This document shows, one piece after another, positions 51,859 to 60,355 of a stretch of 64,000 bases of DNA (its first letter is position 1; each line of letters opens with the position of its first letter). Below the pieces are notes generated by a model. The model saw only the letters and a program-made list of their open reading frames with translations, was not told the DNA's origin and made no database searches. This DNA comes from Oscillospiraceae bacterium (GTDB lineage: Bacteria > Bacillota > Clostridia > Oscillospirales > CAG-272), in assembly GCA_015063625.1 (NCBI GenBank), contig SVTT01000008.1:1-64000 (forward strand). Direction: 5' to 3'. The translations under genes and the position numbers were made by a program.

Positions 51859-54393
51859 GTGAAAAAATTCAGAAAAGCAAGAATACTTGCGGCTCTTATC
51901 TGCGCGCTCATGCTTGTTCAGGCTCTTGGACTTGGCAACCTTGGAATACCCGTGAGCGCGGCAAATGAGTCGGTATTCTTCGAGGACGACTTTGACTATG
52001 ACAGCTTTGACGATATGAGAGATACGGGACTCTGGGACGTTGAGACCTTAAAGAGACACGATAGGACCGACTCACTTGAGCCTACTCTTGACAACGGAGT
52101 TCTTAAGCTTCGCGAAACGAGCAGCGTTCAGTTTATGTGGACCGAGGTTGACGGTATCGGCAATTTCTCCACAAATAACACGTATACCTTTGAATTCGAC
52201 TTCAAGGTAACCGACCTTGGCGACGGAAGCACCTGGGGCGGACCGGACCACACAAGAGCGCTCTACGGCGCTATGGGCGGTTGGTATAACCTTATCGAGA
52301 TCCACAACAAGAACGGAAAGATCCGTCAGGGTGCCGAACTGATTGATTATGACACTGCTAACGTTTTGAACAAGACTCTTCACGCTACTATCGCGTGGAG
52401 CAACACGACAATAACCACCACCATAACAAAAGAAGACGGTGGCATACTTGTTTCGGGTAGCAGAAGCAACGTTTGGTTTGCCGATATGAACGCTGAGAGC
52501 CGAGCGATGACCTATCTGGTGCTCAAATGCGAGGACGGAGCTGCCGAAATATCCAACTTTGAGTTTTCCTGCCGGGACGCATCCGCGATAAATTCGCAGG
52601 TCACTACCTACACAGCAGACATTACACACGCTAAGAACGGAAGAACTGTTCTCAAGATGGACGGCACGGAGATATTCTCGCTGAATGGCTCTACGCTCAA
52701 GCTCTGCAACGCGGAGATCAAGGGCTCTTATAAAGAGGGCAACTATTCTATCAAGGTCGTTGCAACCCCCTTGCAGAAGATCATGTACGTTGAGCTTACT
52801 CTCGCTGACGGAGGTACTGTTCGCAGAGGTATTCCTTGCTACGCCAAGCCCAATTCCTTCTCTTGGGAATGTGGCAACAATGACTCGATAAGCAATGGAA
52901 AAAAGACCGAGCACACAGGGGCTGCGGCAAGAGATTATACCTTGGTTACCGTAGAGCCTACCGTACAGGGCTTTGGCTCAAAGGTATATAACCTTGTCAG
53001 CTCGTTCGACGATCCCGCTACTACAAGGCTTCTCGCTTGGACCGCTGATCCTGCGTTCGTGGGCGGTGCCGATATGGCTGTAAAGTACAGAGTAAAGGGC
53101 GAGAGCACATGGCAGGAAATCAACGCAAGACGCATGAGCGAGAAGACTTTGATCAGCAATGAGGATTACTACAAGGCTGACATTACCGGACTCAGCGCCG
53201 GAACCGAGTACGAATACAAGATAGGCATCAAGAACGCCGATGATTCGGCTAAATGGAGCAAGACCTACACCTTCAGGACCGCGAAAGCGAACATAGACAG
53301 CTTTAAGTTTGTAGCGATAGGCGATACTCAGAGCAAAAGCTGGGGCGGACTTACGATCAACGACAAGGGATACACCTACACGCATGCCGCGCTTGACCTG
53401 GCAATAAAGGATGCCGGAGACGCCGCGTTCATATTGAACGCGGGCGACATTACCGACGACGGTGATGACCTCAATATGTGGAACTGGTACTTCAAGGCAC
53501 TCGGCGATTACGGCGCTACTGTTCCTCACTTCGCTACCATCGGAAACCACGACACGTGGTCTGACGATAACAACAACTACTTCTCGCTCCACTTGAACCA
53601 CCCCGATAACGGAGCTGACGCCCTTGACCAGAGCTTCAGTGCTAACGTAAGCAACGGATATGTCAAGAAGCAGTTCAGTGCGTACGAGGATACAATATAT
53701 TCTTACAATTACGGCGACGCTCACTTTATCGTTCTCAATTCGGGTGCGTACTATGCAGACGACCGATATCTTCTCGAGGCACAGAGACAGTGGCTCACAG
53801 AGGACCTTGAAGCTAATAAGGGCGCGAAGTGGAAGATACTCATGGTACACGAGCCCGTATATCACAGAAAGGGCGGCTCTGAGGACAGACCTTGGCTCTT
53901 TGACGTTATTGAGAGCTACGGAGTAGACCTCGTTATCCAGGGACATTCTCACCTCGTGACAAGAACCTATCCTATGTTGGACGGAAAGATCGTTACCAAG
54001 GAAAGCCCCGACCTTATCAAGCAGGGAACGGGAACTGTATATACCACTATCGGCTCGACAACACTCAATCACGATTCGCTTGGAAATCCTAACGTGGAAG
54101 CGTGCATGACTGTCATTTCGCCCGACTCCGACCAGGCGGCATACACTGTAGTATCTGTTGAGGGCGACAGGCTTGTTATGACCGTAAAGCAGCTCAACGG
54201 CTACGTGCTTGACGAGTTTACCATTCTTGCTACAGATGGAAACGCCGATGTGTCGACCGATCCCACTACCAATGCTCCCACTGAGGAGAAGAAGGACTAC
54301 ACAAGCGTTATCATAATAGGTGGCACGGTTGCTCTTTGCACAGCCGCAGGCTTGGGCGCAGCTGTAGTTATCAAAAAGAAAAAACGCAAATAA
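51859..54393 (+). CDS. Cell-surface calcineurin-like metallophosphoesterase
   Basis: An 844-residue surface protein starting with GTG. Signal peptide ~1-34 (ILAALICALMLVQALGLG, ending VSAA). N-terminal beta-sandwich, possibly carbohydrate-binding, ~40-240; Ig-like middle; a purple-acid-phosphatase-type fibronectin domain ~360-475 (ITGLSAGTEYEYKIGIKN); a calcineurin-like catalytic domain from ~480 (FVAIGDTQ, LNAGDITDDG, TIGNHDTW, LMVHEPVYH, VIQGHSHLVTR: the full metal-ligand set). The C-terminus has a membrane helix followed by KKKKRK, so it is membrane-anchored. It presumably cleaves extracellular phosphoesters. Many AGA arginine codons and a lower GC content than neighbours, together with duplicated flanks, indicate acquisition by transfer. 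Confidence 0.88.
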   Translation: MKKFRKARILAALICALMLVQALGLGNLGIPVSAANESVFFEDDFDYDSFDDMRDTGLWDVETLKRHDRTDSLEPTLDNGVLKLRETSSVQFMWTEVDGIGNFSTNNTYTFEFDFKVTDLGDGSTWGGPDHTRALYGAMGGWYNLIEIHNKNGKIRQGAELIDYDTANVLNKTLHATIAWSNTTITTTITKEDGGILVSGSRSNVWFADMNAESRAMTYLVLKCEDGAAEISNFEFSCRDASAINSQVTTYTADITHAKNGRTVLKMDGTEIFSLNGSTLKLCNAEIKGSYKEGNYSIKVVATPLQKIMYVELTLADGGTVRRGIPCYAKPNSFSWECGNNDSISNGKKTEHTGAAARDYTLVTVEPTVQGFGSKVYNLVSSFDDPATTRLLAWTADPAFVGGADMAVKYRVKGESTWQEINARRMSEKTLISNEDYYKADITGLSAGTEYEYKIGIKNADDSAKWSKTYTFRTAKANIDSFKFVAIGDTQSKSWGGLTINDKGYTYTHAALDLAIKDAGDAAFILNAGDITDDGDDLNMWNWYFKALGDYGATVPHFATIGNHDTWSDDNNNYFSLHLNHPDNGADALDQSFSANVSNGYVKKQFSAYEDTIYSYNYGDAHFIVLNSGAYYADDRYLLEAQRQWLTEDLEANKGAKWKILMVHEPVYHRKGGSEDRPWLFDVIESYGVDLVIQGHSHLVTRTYPMLDGKIVTKESPDLIKQGTGTVYTTIGSTTLNHDSLGNPNVEACMTVISPDSDQAAYTVVSVEGDRLVMTVKQLNGYVLDEFTILATDGNADVSTDPTTNAPTEEKKDYTSVIIIGGTVALCTAAGLGAAVVIKKKKRK

Positions 54394-54412
54394 CGAGTAA
54401 ATGAAAGCAAAA

Positions 54413-54635
54413 GGGGCTACGTCATTTAGATGCAGAAGGTGTGATCTTGGCACGTTAGGCGTATACAAATACGTCGAGTGCCAAGAGCGCACCTAAAAAA
54501 CACACATTTAAATTGAAATTCGCAAGAATTTCTACCTAAAAAGCCGCCTTTTCTGCCATTTTTGACAGATAAAGCGGCTTCATTTTTCAGTTTCCTCTTT
54601 GTGTGTTTTTGTTCGGCGCTAAATGAATCAGCCCC
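54413..54635 (+). mobile_element. 223-bp miniature inverted-repeat element, copy 3
   Basis: Starts GGGGCTACGTCATTTA 19 nt past the metallophosphoesterase stop and ends TAAATGAATCAGCCCC. Near-identical to the copies at 9392 and 40687. Lies inside the inserted segment. Confidence 0.82.
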
Positions 54636-54863
54636 TTCTTTTATAGAGAAACTCGGTATGCAGGTTGATCGAGCTTGACGATGCTGATGAGGGTAAGATA
54701 CTCAAACTTAAGCTGACGGACGGGAAGGACCGATATGACATTACCGCATAAGCCGTCTTGTTTTCGTGTGGGGTCATTTTCGTGCAGGGTCATAAGCTTT
54801 GCCGCATCGTCCTGTTTGGCAATACGCATTGAACACCTCTGCCACTGTACTTCTGTTCTTTTT
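54636..54863. other. Intergenic debris right of copy 3
   Basis: No complete gene. A plus-strand frame ending at the TAA 54749-54751 encodes ...LDDADEGKILKLKLTDGKDRY then DITA, which looks like the C-terminus of a lost protein. I cannot name it. Two near-repeats GTGTGGGGTCATTTTCGTGC / GTGCAGGGTCATAAGC are present. Confidence 0.35.
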
Positions 54864-54917
54864 AGGTTTTTGAGGATATCCGGCGTCAGACCCATTGATC
54901 TTTGGCGGTTTTTTGAC
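54864..54917 (+). pseudogene. Fragment of the BFD-like gene and its terminator
   Basis: 54864-54897 repeats 51406-51439 (inside the BFD-like gene) with one change; it then jumps to the terminator right arm (GGCGGTTTTTT). The rest of the gene is deleted. This is the right edge of the duplication around the inserted segment. Confidence 0.8.
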
Positions 54918-54935
54918 ACTCTGTCCGAAAATGCT

Positions 54936-55658
54936 TCAAGCCGACTCGGTGCGCACCATCGCCTCAAGGCAGGTGTTGCCGTCCTTTTCGGTACGGAAAT
55001 AAAAGGTGCCGTCCTCGCTCTGCGCACGGCTGACCGTCACGGTGTCGCCAAACGCCGCCTCGCGGTAATAGGCAAGCGAGATGCCCGTGACGCGCACGGC
55101 GAGAGGGTCCGGAAGAAAATCGCATACCATATCGGGGTATTTGGTGTTGTTCATGTGCAGATTATAGTCAAGATCGGTGTAGACGATGCGACGCTCGCCC
55201 ACCGTCTGAAGCTCTGCTCCCCGCGGGATCGCGAAGCGCAGGGGCATGGCGGTTTCCTGCAGGGGCTCATCCCCAAAGCAAAGAGGAAACGCCTCGGTAC
55301 GCACCAGCGTGCGGTCGGCAACGCGCATCAGCGCCCAGGTCGAATGACAGCGAGCCACACACTCCTCACCGCAAAAAACGCGGAAGCCGCGCGGAAAGGT
55401 CAGCGCGTGCCCGGGGCAGGTAAAGGTCTCGACCAAAAGCTGCTCATATGCCGAAACGGGGCGCAAAAGATCAACGGCGATCCGTCCGAGAACAAAGCCC
55501 ACGCCCTGCTCGTCGCGGATCTGCTCCAGCGATCTGCCTGCACGGAGAAATTGCAGATTGCTGGTTTCCTGCATCATCGCAAGCATGGCACCCGGGCGCA
55601 CGCGGCGAAGGGCATCGGTATCGTGCCAGCGTGCCGTAAATGTTTCTTGATGTATCAT
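54936..55658 (-). CDS. Acyl-ACP thioesterase
   Basis: A 240-residue double hot-dog protein of the acyl-ACP thioesterase family, which releases fatty acids from acyl carrier protein. It starts FTARWHDTDALRRVRPGAML. YTDLDYNLHMNNTKYPDMVCDFLP carries the conserved Asn/His/(Glu-Cys) catalytic region of the second hot-dog, and the first hot-dog lies in residues 1-130. Own coding region intact although a decayed partial copy exists at 51558-51686. It converges on the rubrerythrin operon in the inferred ancestral order. Confidence 0.88.
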   Translation of the reverse strand: MIHQETFTARWHDTDALRRVRPGAMLAMMQETSNLQFLRAGRSLEQIRDEQGVGFVLGRIAVDLLRPVSAYEQLLVETFTCPGHALTFPRGFRVFCGEECVARCHSTWALMRVADRTLVRTEAFPLCFGDEPLQETAMPLRFAIPRGAELQTVGERRIVYTDLDYNLHMNNTKYPDMVCDFLPDPLAVRVTGISLAYYREAAFGDTVTVSRAQSEDGTFYFRTEKDGNTCLEAMVRTESA

Positions 55659-55670
55659 GGCTCCTCCGAA

Positions 55671-55703
55671 AAAGGGCTGTGACGGGATCCCGTCACAGCC
55701 CTT
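55671..55703 (-). terminator. Terminator of fba
   Basis: AAGGGCTGTGACGGGAT and its complement: a 26-bp+ perfect palindrome, 13 nt past the aldolase stop on the minus strand. Confidence 0.85.
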
Positions 55704-55715
55704 GCTGCTTTTTGA

Positions 55716-56681
55716 TCACTTGCCGAGTGCACCGCTGGAGCCGAGCACGTTGGCGATCTTGTGCTGAACCATCTTCTTGACCTCTGCACGGGCAACGGTC
55801 AGGTAGCCGCGGGGGTCAAACACAGCGGGATCGTTGGCAAACACGCGGCGAATGCCTGCGGTCATGGCAAGACGGATATCCGAGTCGATGTTGATCTTGC
55901 ACACTGCCATCGAGGCTGCCTTGCGGAGCTGCTCCTCGGGAATACCAACAGCATCGGGCAGCTTGCCGCCGAGCGCGTTGATCTCCTTGACGCACTCCTG
56001 GGGAACCGAGGATGCACCGTGAAGAACGATCGGGAAGCCGGGAATGCGCTTTTCGATCTCTGCGAGAATATCAAAGCGAAGCGGAGGGGGAACCAGAATG
56101 CCCTGCTCGTTGCGAGTGCACTGTGCGGGCGTGAACTTGTAAGCACCGTGGGAGGTGCCGATGGAGATGGCAAGCGAGTCGACGCCCGTGCGAGCCACGA
56201 ACTCCTCAACCTCCTCGGGACGGGTATAGGAGGACTTCTCGGCAACCACGTCGTCCTCGACGCCGGCAAGAACGCCAAGCTCACCCTCTACCACTGCGCC
56301 GCGCTCGTGCGCGTACTCCACGACCTTGCGGGTCAGAGCGATGTTATCCTCAAAGCTGTGGTGCGAGCCATCGATCATGACCGAGGAAAAGCCGCCGTCA
56401 ATGCAAGCCTTGCAGATCTCAAAATCTGCGCCGTGGTCAAGGTGAAGGGCGAGATCGATGCCGCTGTCCTCGATCGCTGCCTTGGCAAGCGCGAGAAGGT
56501 ATGCATGCTTCGCATACTTGCGTGCGCCGGCGGAAACCTGAAGAATGACGGGGGATTTCTCCTCTGCCGCTGCCTCGGTGATTGCCTGGATGATCTCCAT
56601 GTTGTTGATGTTAAAGGCGCCGATGGCATAGTGGCCTTCATAAGCCTTTTTAAACATCTCTTTGGTCGTAACAAGAGCCAT
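55716..56681 (-). CDS. fba: Class II fructose-1,6-bisphosphate aldolase
   Basis: A 321-residue zinc aldolase of glycolysis/gluconeogenesis. LALHLDHGADFEICKACIDGGFSSVMIDGS contains the catalytic Asp and Zn-binding His, VEGELGVLAGVEDDV the acidic loop, AISIGTSHGAYKF and IVLHGASSVP the other Zn His residues. KINIDSDIRLAMT binds substrate phosphate. Length is typical of the short bacterial type. AAGGAGAACGAAA lies upstream of the ATG. Confidence 0.95.
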   Translation of the reverse strand: MALVTTKEMFKKAYEGHYAIGAFNINNMEIIQAITEAAAEEKSPVILQVSAGARKYAKHAYLLALAKAAIEDSGIDLALHLDHGADFEICKACIDGGFSSVMIDGSHHSFEDNIALTRKVVEYAHERGAVVEGELGVLAGVEDDVVAEKSSYTRPEEVEEFVARTGVDSLAISIGTSHGAYKFTPAQCTRNEQGILVPPPLRFDILAEIEKRIPGFPIVLHGASSVPQECVKEINALGGKLPDAVGIPEEQLRKAASMAVCKINIDSDIRLAMTAGIRRVFANDPAVFDPRGYLTVARAEVKKMVQHKIANVLGSSGALGK

Positions 56682-56720
56682 TTTCGTTCTCCTTTTTGTT
56701 TATATATTTTACCAAACTTT

Positions 56721-56749
56721 ATTGTAACGAAAATTGCCCAAAAAATCAA
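56721..56749 (-). promoter_or_regulatory. Promoter of fba
   Basis: Minus strand TTGATT (56744-56749), 17 bp, TACAAT (56721-56726). Confidence 0.7.
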
Positions 56750-56800
56750 GAGCTTTGCCGAAAAAAGTGAAATGTTTCTTCAAGAAGGCAGGAAAAGGCC

Positions 56801-57385
56801 TTAAAGTGGCTTTGCGTTCTCCCTCATTCCCGGCTGTTCGGCAAGAGAGGTGGCAACGGGTGAACCGGCAGAGGCGGCGAGAGGCGATGCGGCGGCGAGG
56901 GTGCTCCCGTCGGTCGCCGTGACACCCGACGCGGCAGGTGCGCTTACCTCTGCGGCAGATGGGGGGGCGACCGACGCAACGGCGGAAAAGGGTGCCCGAC
57001 GGGTTGCAGGCTCCCGCGCGGGCAGACGGGCGCCGTGAGGAACCAGCCCCAGACTGACGGCAATGGCATTGTCGATCTCCCACATGATCTCCTCGTCAAG
57101 ATGTCCCATCCGTTCCTTCAGACGCCGCTTATCCAGCGTGCGCAGCTGCTCCAGCAGGACCACCGAATCGCGCGAGAGCCCTGCGCGCTCGGCATGGACG
57201 TCGATATGTGTGGGCAGCTTGGTCTTTCCCATCCGCGACGTGATGGCGGCGGCGATCACCGTCGGGCTGTAACGGTTTCCCACATCGTTCTGAATGATGA
57301 GCACGGGGCGCATTCCCCCCTGCTCGGAGCCCACCACGGGGCTTAAATCGGCATAGTAGATATCTCCTCTTTTGACGCTGATCAT
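56801..57385 (-). CDS. MazF/EndoA-type endoribonuclease with extended C-terminal tail
   Basis: A 194-residue protein whose first ~117 residues match MazF/PemK toxins of the Bacillus EndoA type: [64 protein letters not shown]. It cleaves mRNA at specific short sequences. The family normally ends near there; here ~75 more residues rich in Ala, Ser, Pro ([17 protein letters not shown] onward) follow in frame. No MazE antitoxin gene adjoins it on either side. The start at 57385 has GGAGGAAATGC; the ATG at 57439 is unsupported. Confidence 0.88.
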   Translation of the reverse strand: MISVKRGDIYYADLSPVVGSEQGGMRPVLIIQNDVGNRYSPTVIAAAITSRMGKTKLPTHIDVHAERAGLSRDSVVLLEQLRTLDKRRLKERMGHLDEEIMWEIDNAIAVSLGLVPHGARLPAREPATRRAPFSAVASVAPPSAAEVSAPAASGVTATDGSTLAAASPLAASAGSPVATSLAEQPGMRENAKPL

Positions 57386-57467
57386 GCATTTCCTCCGTTC
57401 GCCGCGCGGGGCAATCATCGCTCGGGCAACCCCGACCATCCCTTTGCGGCTATGTGTTTGATGCTAT

Positions 57468-57496
57468 TTTGTACCCAAAAAGCGCTCCTTAATCAA
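57468..57496 (-). promoter_or_regulatory. Promoter of the mazF-like gene
   Basis: Minus strand TTGATT (57491-57496), 17 bp, TACAAA (57468-57473). Confidence 0.55.
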
Positions 57497-57642
57497 GCCG
57501 ATCGGCGATTTCGGTTCCTCGGAGAGGGCGTACTGTGCTTCCCTTTGCTTTCTCCTCTCCCGCGAACGCACGCTTTTTATCAGCATATGTCAAAAAGCGG
57601 GGCGGCGCGCGAATTTTGTCATATCGAGGCGCTCCAAAAGCC

Positions 57643-57671
57643 TTGTTTTTTCGGCTTGCGTGTGATATAAT
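57643..57671 (+). promoter_or_regulatory. Promoter of the exonuclease-thiI-G3E operon
   Basis: TTGTTT (57643-57648), 17 bp, TATAAT (57666-57671) with an upstream TG. The ~100-nt leader contains GTCCG-cgttgat-CGGAC and CGGGG...CCCCG hairpins. Confidence 0.7.
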
Positions 57672-57775
57672 GATGAGGTTAGATGTCCGCGTTGATCGGA
57701 CGACGGGGGACGGAGCTCCCCGACCCGTCAATTGATCTTCCCCGACATTGCCATCCAATCAAAACGGAGGTAGCC

Positions 57776-58852
57776 ATGACAAAGCCGTCGTCACCAACCG
57801 TCAAGCAGATCAGCCGCGCCGACGCACAGCGGCGTCACCTGCTTTCGACGGGCATGCTCTCTCGGATGGGGCTGATGCCCACGGGCGATCCCATTGCCTT
57901 TGCCCTTGAGGGGGAGGAGCGCATTGATTTTTACCATCCCGACCGCGTCAAGGAGGCACCCGTCGCCCCCTTGATGCGCAAAAAGCCCCGTCCCGTGCTG
58001 CCCCCTCCCGGGGAGGACGGCGCGCTGCCCCTCATCACGCCGCGCCGCGCCGAGGCACTGGGGCTTCACACCAAGGAGGCGCTGAGGCGTGCCTTTTTTG
58101 AGCCGACCGAGCCTCCTGTGGCACTTCTCGAGCGCAAGAACGGCACGTGCGCACCCCTTTATGACCGTGCCGCCTGCCGCCGCCTTCCTCTCCCCTGCGT
58201 GCGCTGCGGCACAACACCGCGCCACCGTGCCAAGCTCTGCCTTTCCTGCTACAAAAAGGAGATCGCCCTGCGCCGCACCGCAGGCGATGCACGCCGTTCG
58301 GCGGCATACGGCATGCAAAAGGAGCGTGTGCTTTTCTTTGATCTGGAGCTGACGGGCGTGTTTGAGCGCGACGAGATCCTGTCGATCTCTATGATCAACG
58401 GAAGGGGCGAAACGGTATTCGATTCGCTGGTACGTCCCGTGCGCAACAAGCGCTGGCGCCGCACCGAAAAGATCCACGGCATCACCCCCGAGATGGTCAA
58501 GGATGCCCCCACGCTTGCCGAGCTGACCCCACGGCTTGCCGCCATTCTTGACAGCGCCGACCGTCTGGTCGCCTACGGCACCTCGACCGACTTTTTCCAC
58601 CTGCGCCGCGTTTACGCCACCAAGGCAGAGCGCGACCGCTTACACGGCAAGCTGCTTGACTGTGCCGCCGAATTTTCGCATTACGTGACCGAGCACGAGC
58701 TGGAGCAGACCCACCGGTCGCTCTCGGATGCCATGGCATGCCTCTCTCTTGATTGGCAGGGCACGGCGCACACCTCGCTCGCTGATACCGACGCCTGCCG
58801 TCGCGTATTTGAAACGCTTTTCCCCCATTTTTATGAAAGTGAGATATCCTGA
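57776..58852 (+). CDS. DnaQ-like (DEDDh) exonuclease with N-terminal extension and zinc ribbon
   Basis: A 358-residue protein. Residues 1-135 are of unknown type (VKQISRADAQRRHLLSTGML near the start). A zinc ribbon follows, CVRCG...LCLSCYKKE (Cys141, 144, 155, 158). Residues ~184-350 form a 3'-5' exonuclease domain: VLFFDLELTG (Asp189, Glu191), KIHGITPEMV, AYGTSTDFFHLR (Asp272), HTSLADTDACRRVF (His332, Asp337). A second HxxxxD at 313-318 is probably not catalytic. Substrate (DNA or RNA) unknown. The start at 57776 has GGAGGTAGCC. First gene of a five-gene operon. Confidence 0.82.
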   Translation: MTKPSSPTVKQISRADAQRRHLLSTGMLSRMGLMPTGDPIAFALEGEERIDFYHPDRVKEAPVAPLMRKKPRPVLPPPGEDGALPLITPRRAEALGLHTKEALRRAFFEPTEPPVALLERKNGTCAPLYDRAACRRLPLPCVRCGTTPRHRAKLCLSCYKKEIALRRTAGDARRSAAYGMQKERVLFFDLELTGVFERDEILSISMINGRGETVFDSLVRPVRNKRWRRTEKIHGITPEMVKDAPTLAELTPRLAAILDSADRLVAYGTSTDFFHLRRVYATKAERDRLHGKLLDCAAEFSHYVTEHELEQTHRSLSDAMACLSLDWQGTAHTSLADTDACRRVFETLFPHFYESEIS

Positions 58853-59145
58853 TGGACCGTTTTTTCGGACTTGACCGCGCCGCCCTCGAGGGGAGCGAGC
58901 TGCGTCTGCTTGCCACCCTTTACGATGATATTCTTGTTGAGATGTACGAGGCACTGCTGAAGGAGGAGGGTATTCCATTCCTCAGAAAGGACCGCAGCGG
59001 CGGTACTGCCATGCGTATTCTGATGGGCAATAATCTGCAGGGCACCGATCTTTACGTGCCTGCCGAGCGCTTTGAGCAGGCGCAGGCGCTGTTCACCTAC
59101 GTGAACGAAGAAGCGGCAGAGGATGCCGAGGATCAAACCCCTTAA
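58852..59145 (+). CDS. DUF2007-like putative signal-transducing protein
   Basis: A 97-residue protein overlapping the exonuclease stop by one base (TGATG). The fold pattern LATLYDDILVEMYEALLKEEGIPFLRKD...LYVPAERFEQAQALFTYV fits DUF2007, a small ferredoxin-like regulatory domain. The function is not established. Translational coupling suggests it works with the exonuclease. Confidence 0.72.
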   Translation: MDRFFGLDRAALEGSELRLLATLYDDILVEMYEALLKEEGIPFLRKDRSGGTAMRILMGNNLQGTDLYVPAERFEQAQALFTYVNEEAAEDAEDQTP

Positions 59146-59161
59146 GGAGGCATTGATTTTC

Positions 59162-60340
59162 ATGAGAGAGATTTTACTTTGCAAATACGGCGAGATCGTC
59201 CTGAAGGGCGGCAACCGCAAATATTTTGAGGACGTCCTGCTCAAGGAGCTTCGCTATCGTGCCTCCTTCTTCGGCAATTTTGAGATCACGCGTGCACAGA
59301 GCACCATCTACATCGAGCCAAAGGATGCAGAAGCCGATCTTGAGGGCATGTTCGGTGCGGCGAGAAGGCTGTTTGGCATCGTTGCCGTGGGACGTGCCGC
59401 CGTTGCCGAAAAGAATATGGACAGCATTCTTGCAACCGCCAAGGCATATCTGCCCCCCTTCCTTGCGGGCAAGCACAGCTTTAAGGTGGAGGGCAAGCGC
59501 TCGGACAAGAGCTTTCCCCTCTCCTCGCCCGAGATCTCTGCACAAACGGGAGGTGCCATCCTCTCGGTCATGCCCCGACTGAAGGTGGACGTTCACAACC
59601 CCGAGATCACGGTTCGCGTGGAGGTGCGCGAGAGCGCCGCTTATATCCATGCGGGTCAGTTCAAGGGCGCGGGGGGACTCCCCGTCGGCACCAACGGCAA
59701 GGGACTGCTGCTGCTCTCGGGCGGCATCGACTCCCCCGTTGCCGGCTATATGATGGCAAAGCGAGGCGTGAAGCTGGAGGCACTTTACTTTGAATCCATG
59801 CCCTACACCAGCGAGCAGGCGCGCGAAAAGGTGCTGACCCTTGCCGCACTCGTGGCACGCTATGCAGGCAGCATTCAGGTCAATGTCATCTCGCTGACGC
59901 ATATTCAAGAGCTGATCGCAAAGCATTGCAACGAGGAATATTTCACCCTGCTTTTGCGCCGCTATATGATGCAGATCGCCAATATGGTCGCCGAAAAACG
60001 GGGCTGCGAGGCGATCATTACGGGCGAAAGCCTCGGGCAGGTGGCATCCCAGACCATCAAGGCACTGAACGTGACCAACGCATTGGCAAAATACCCCGTG
60101 TTCCGCCCGCTGATCGGCATGGACAAGGAGGAGATCGTGGAGATCTCGCGCCACATCGACACCTATGACACCTCCATCCTTCCCTTTGAGGATTGCTGCA
60201 CCGTCTTTACCCCCCGTCATCCCAAGACAAGACCCGTGCTTGAAAAGGTCGAGGAGGAGGAGCGCAAGCTTCCCTTCGACGAGCTTTGCCGCGAGGCGTT
60301 CGAATCGCTTGAAGCCTTTTATATCAAGGCAAAATTTTAA
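59162..60340 (+). CDS. thiI: tRNA 4-thiouridine synthase
   Basis: A 392-residue ThiI without the rhodanese extension, as in most Gram-positives. An N-terminal ferredoxin-like plus THUMP region (~1-165) is followed by the PP-loop adenylation domain GLLLLSGGIDSPVAGYMMAKRG (~180-200), and FEDCCTVFTPRHPKT near the C-terminus. It makes s4U8 in tRNA and can supply sulfur for thiamine. AAGGAGG 11 nt upstream marks the start. Third in the operon, 16 nt after the DUF2007 gene. Confidence 0.93.
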   Translation: MREILLCKYGEIVLKGGNRKYFEDVLLKELRYRASFFGNFEITRAQSTIYIEPKDAEADLEGMFGAARRLFGIVAVGRAAVAEKNMDSILATAKAYLPPFLAGKHSFKVEGKRSDKSFPLSSPEISAQTGGAILSVMPRLKVDVHNPEITVRVEVRESAAYIHAGQFKGAGGLPVGTNGKGLLLLSGGIDSPVAGYMMAKRGVKLEALYFESMPYTSEQAREKVLTLAALVARYAGSIQVNVISLTHIQELIAKHCNEEYFTLLLRRYMMQIANMVAEKRGCEAIITGESLGQVASQTIKALNVTNALAKYPVFRPLIGMDKEEIVEISRHIDTYDTSILPFEDCCTVFTPRHPKTRPVLEKVEEEERKLPFDELCREAFESLEAFYIKAKF

Positions 60341-60355
60341 TAAGAAGGTGTGAAT

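Noticed and set aside
57386..57775. MazE antitoxin gene upstream of the mazF-like gene
   Set aside because: No frame with a MazE-like sequence and ribosome site; the 89-codon minus-strand frame at 57489-57758 overlaps promoters and is unrelated.
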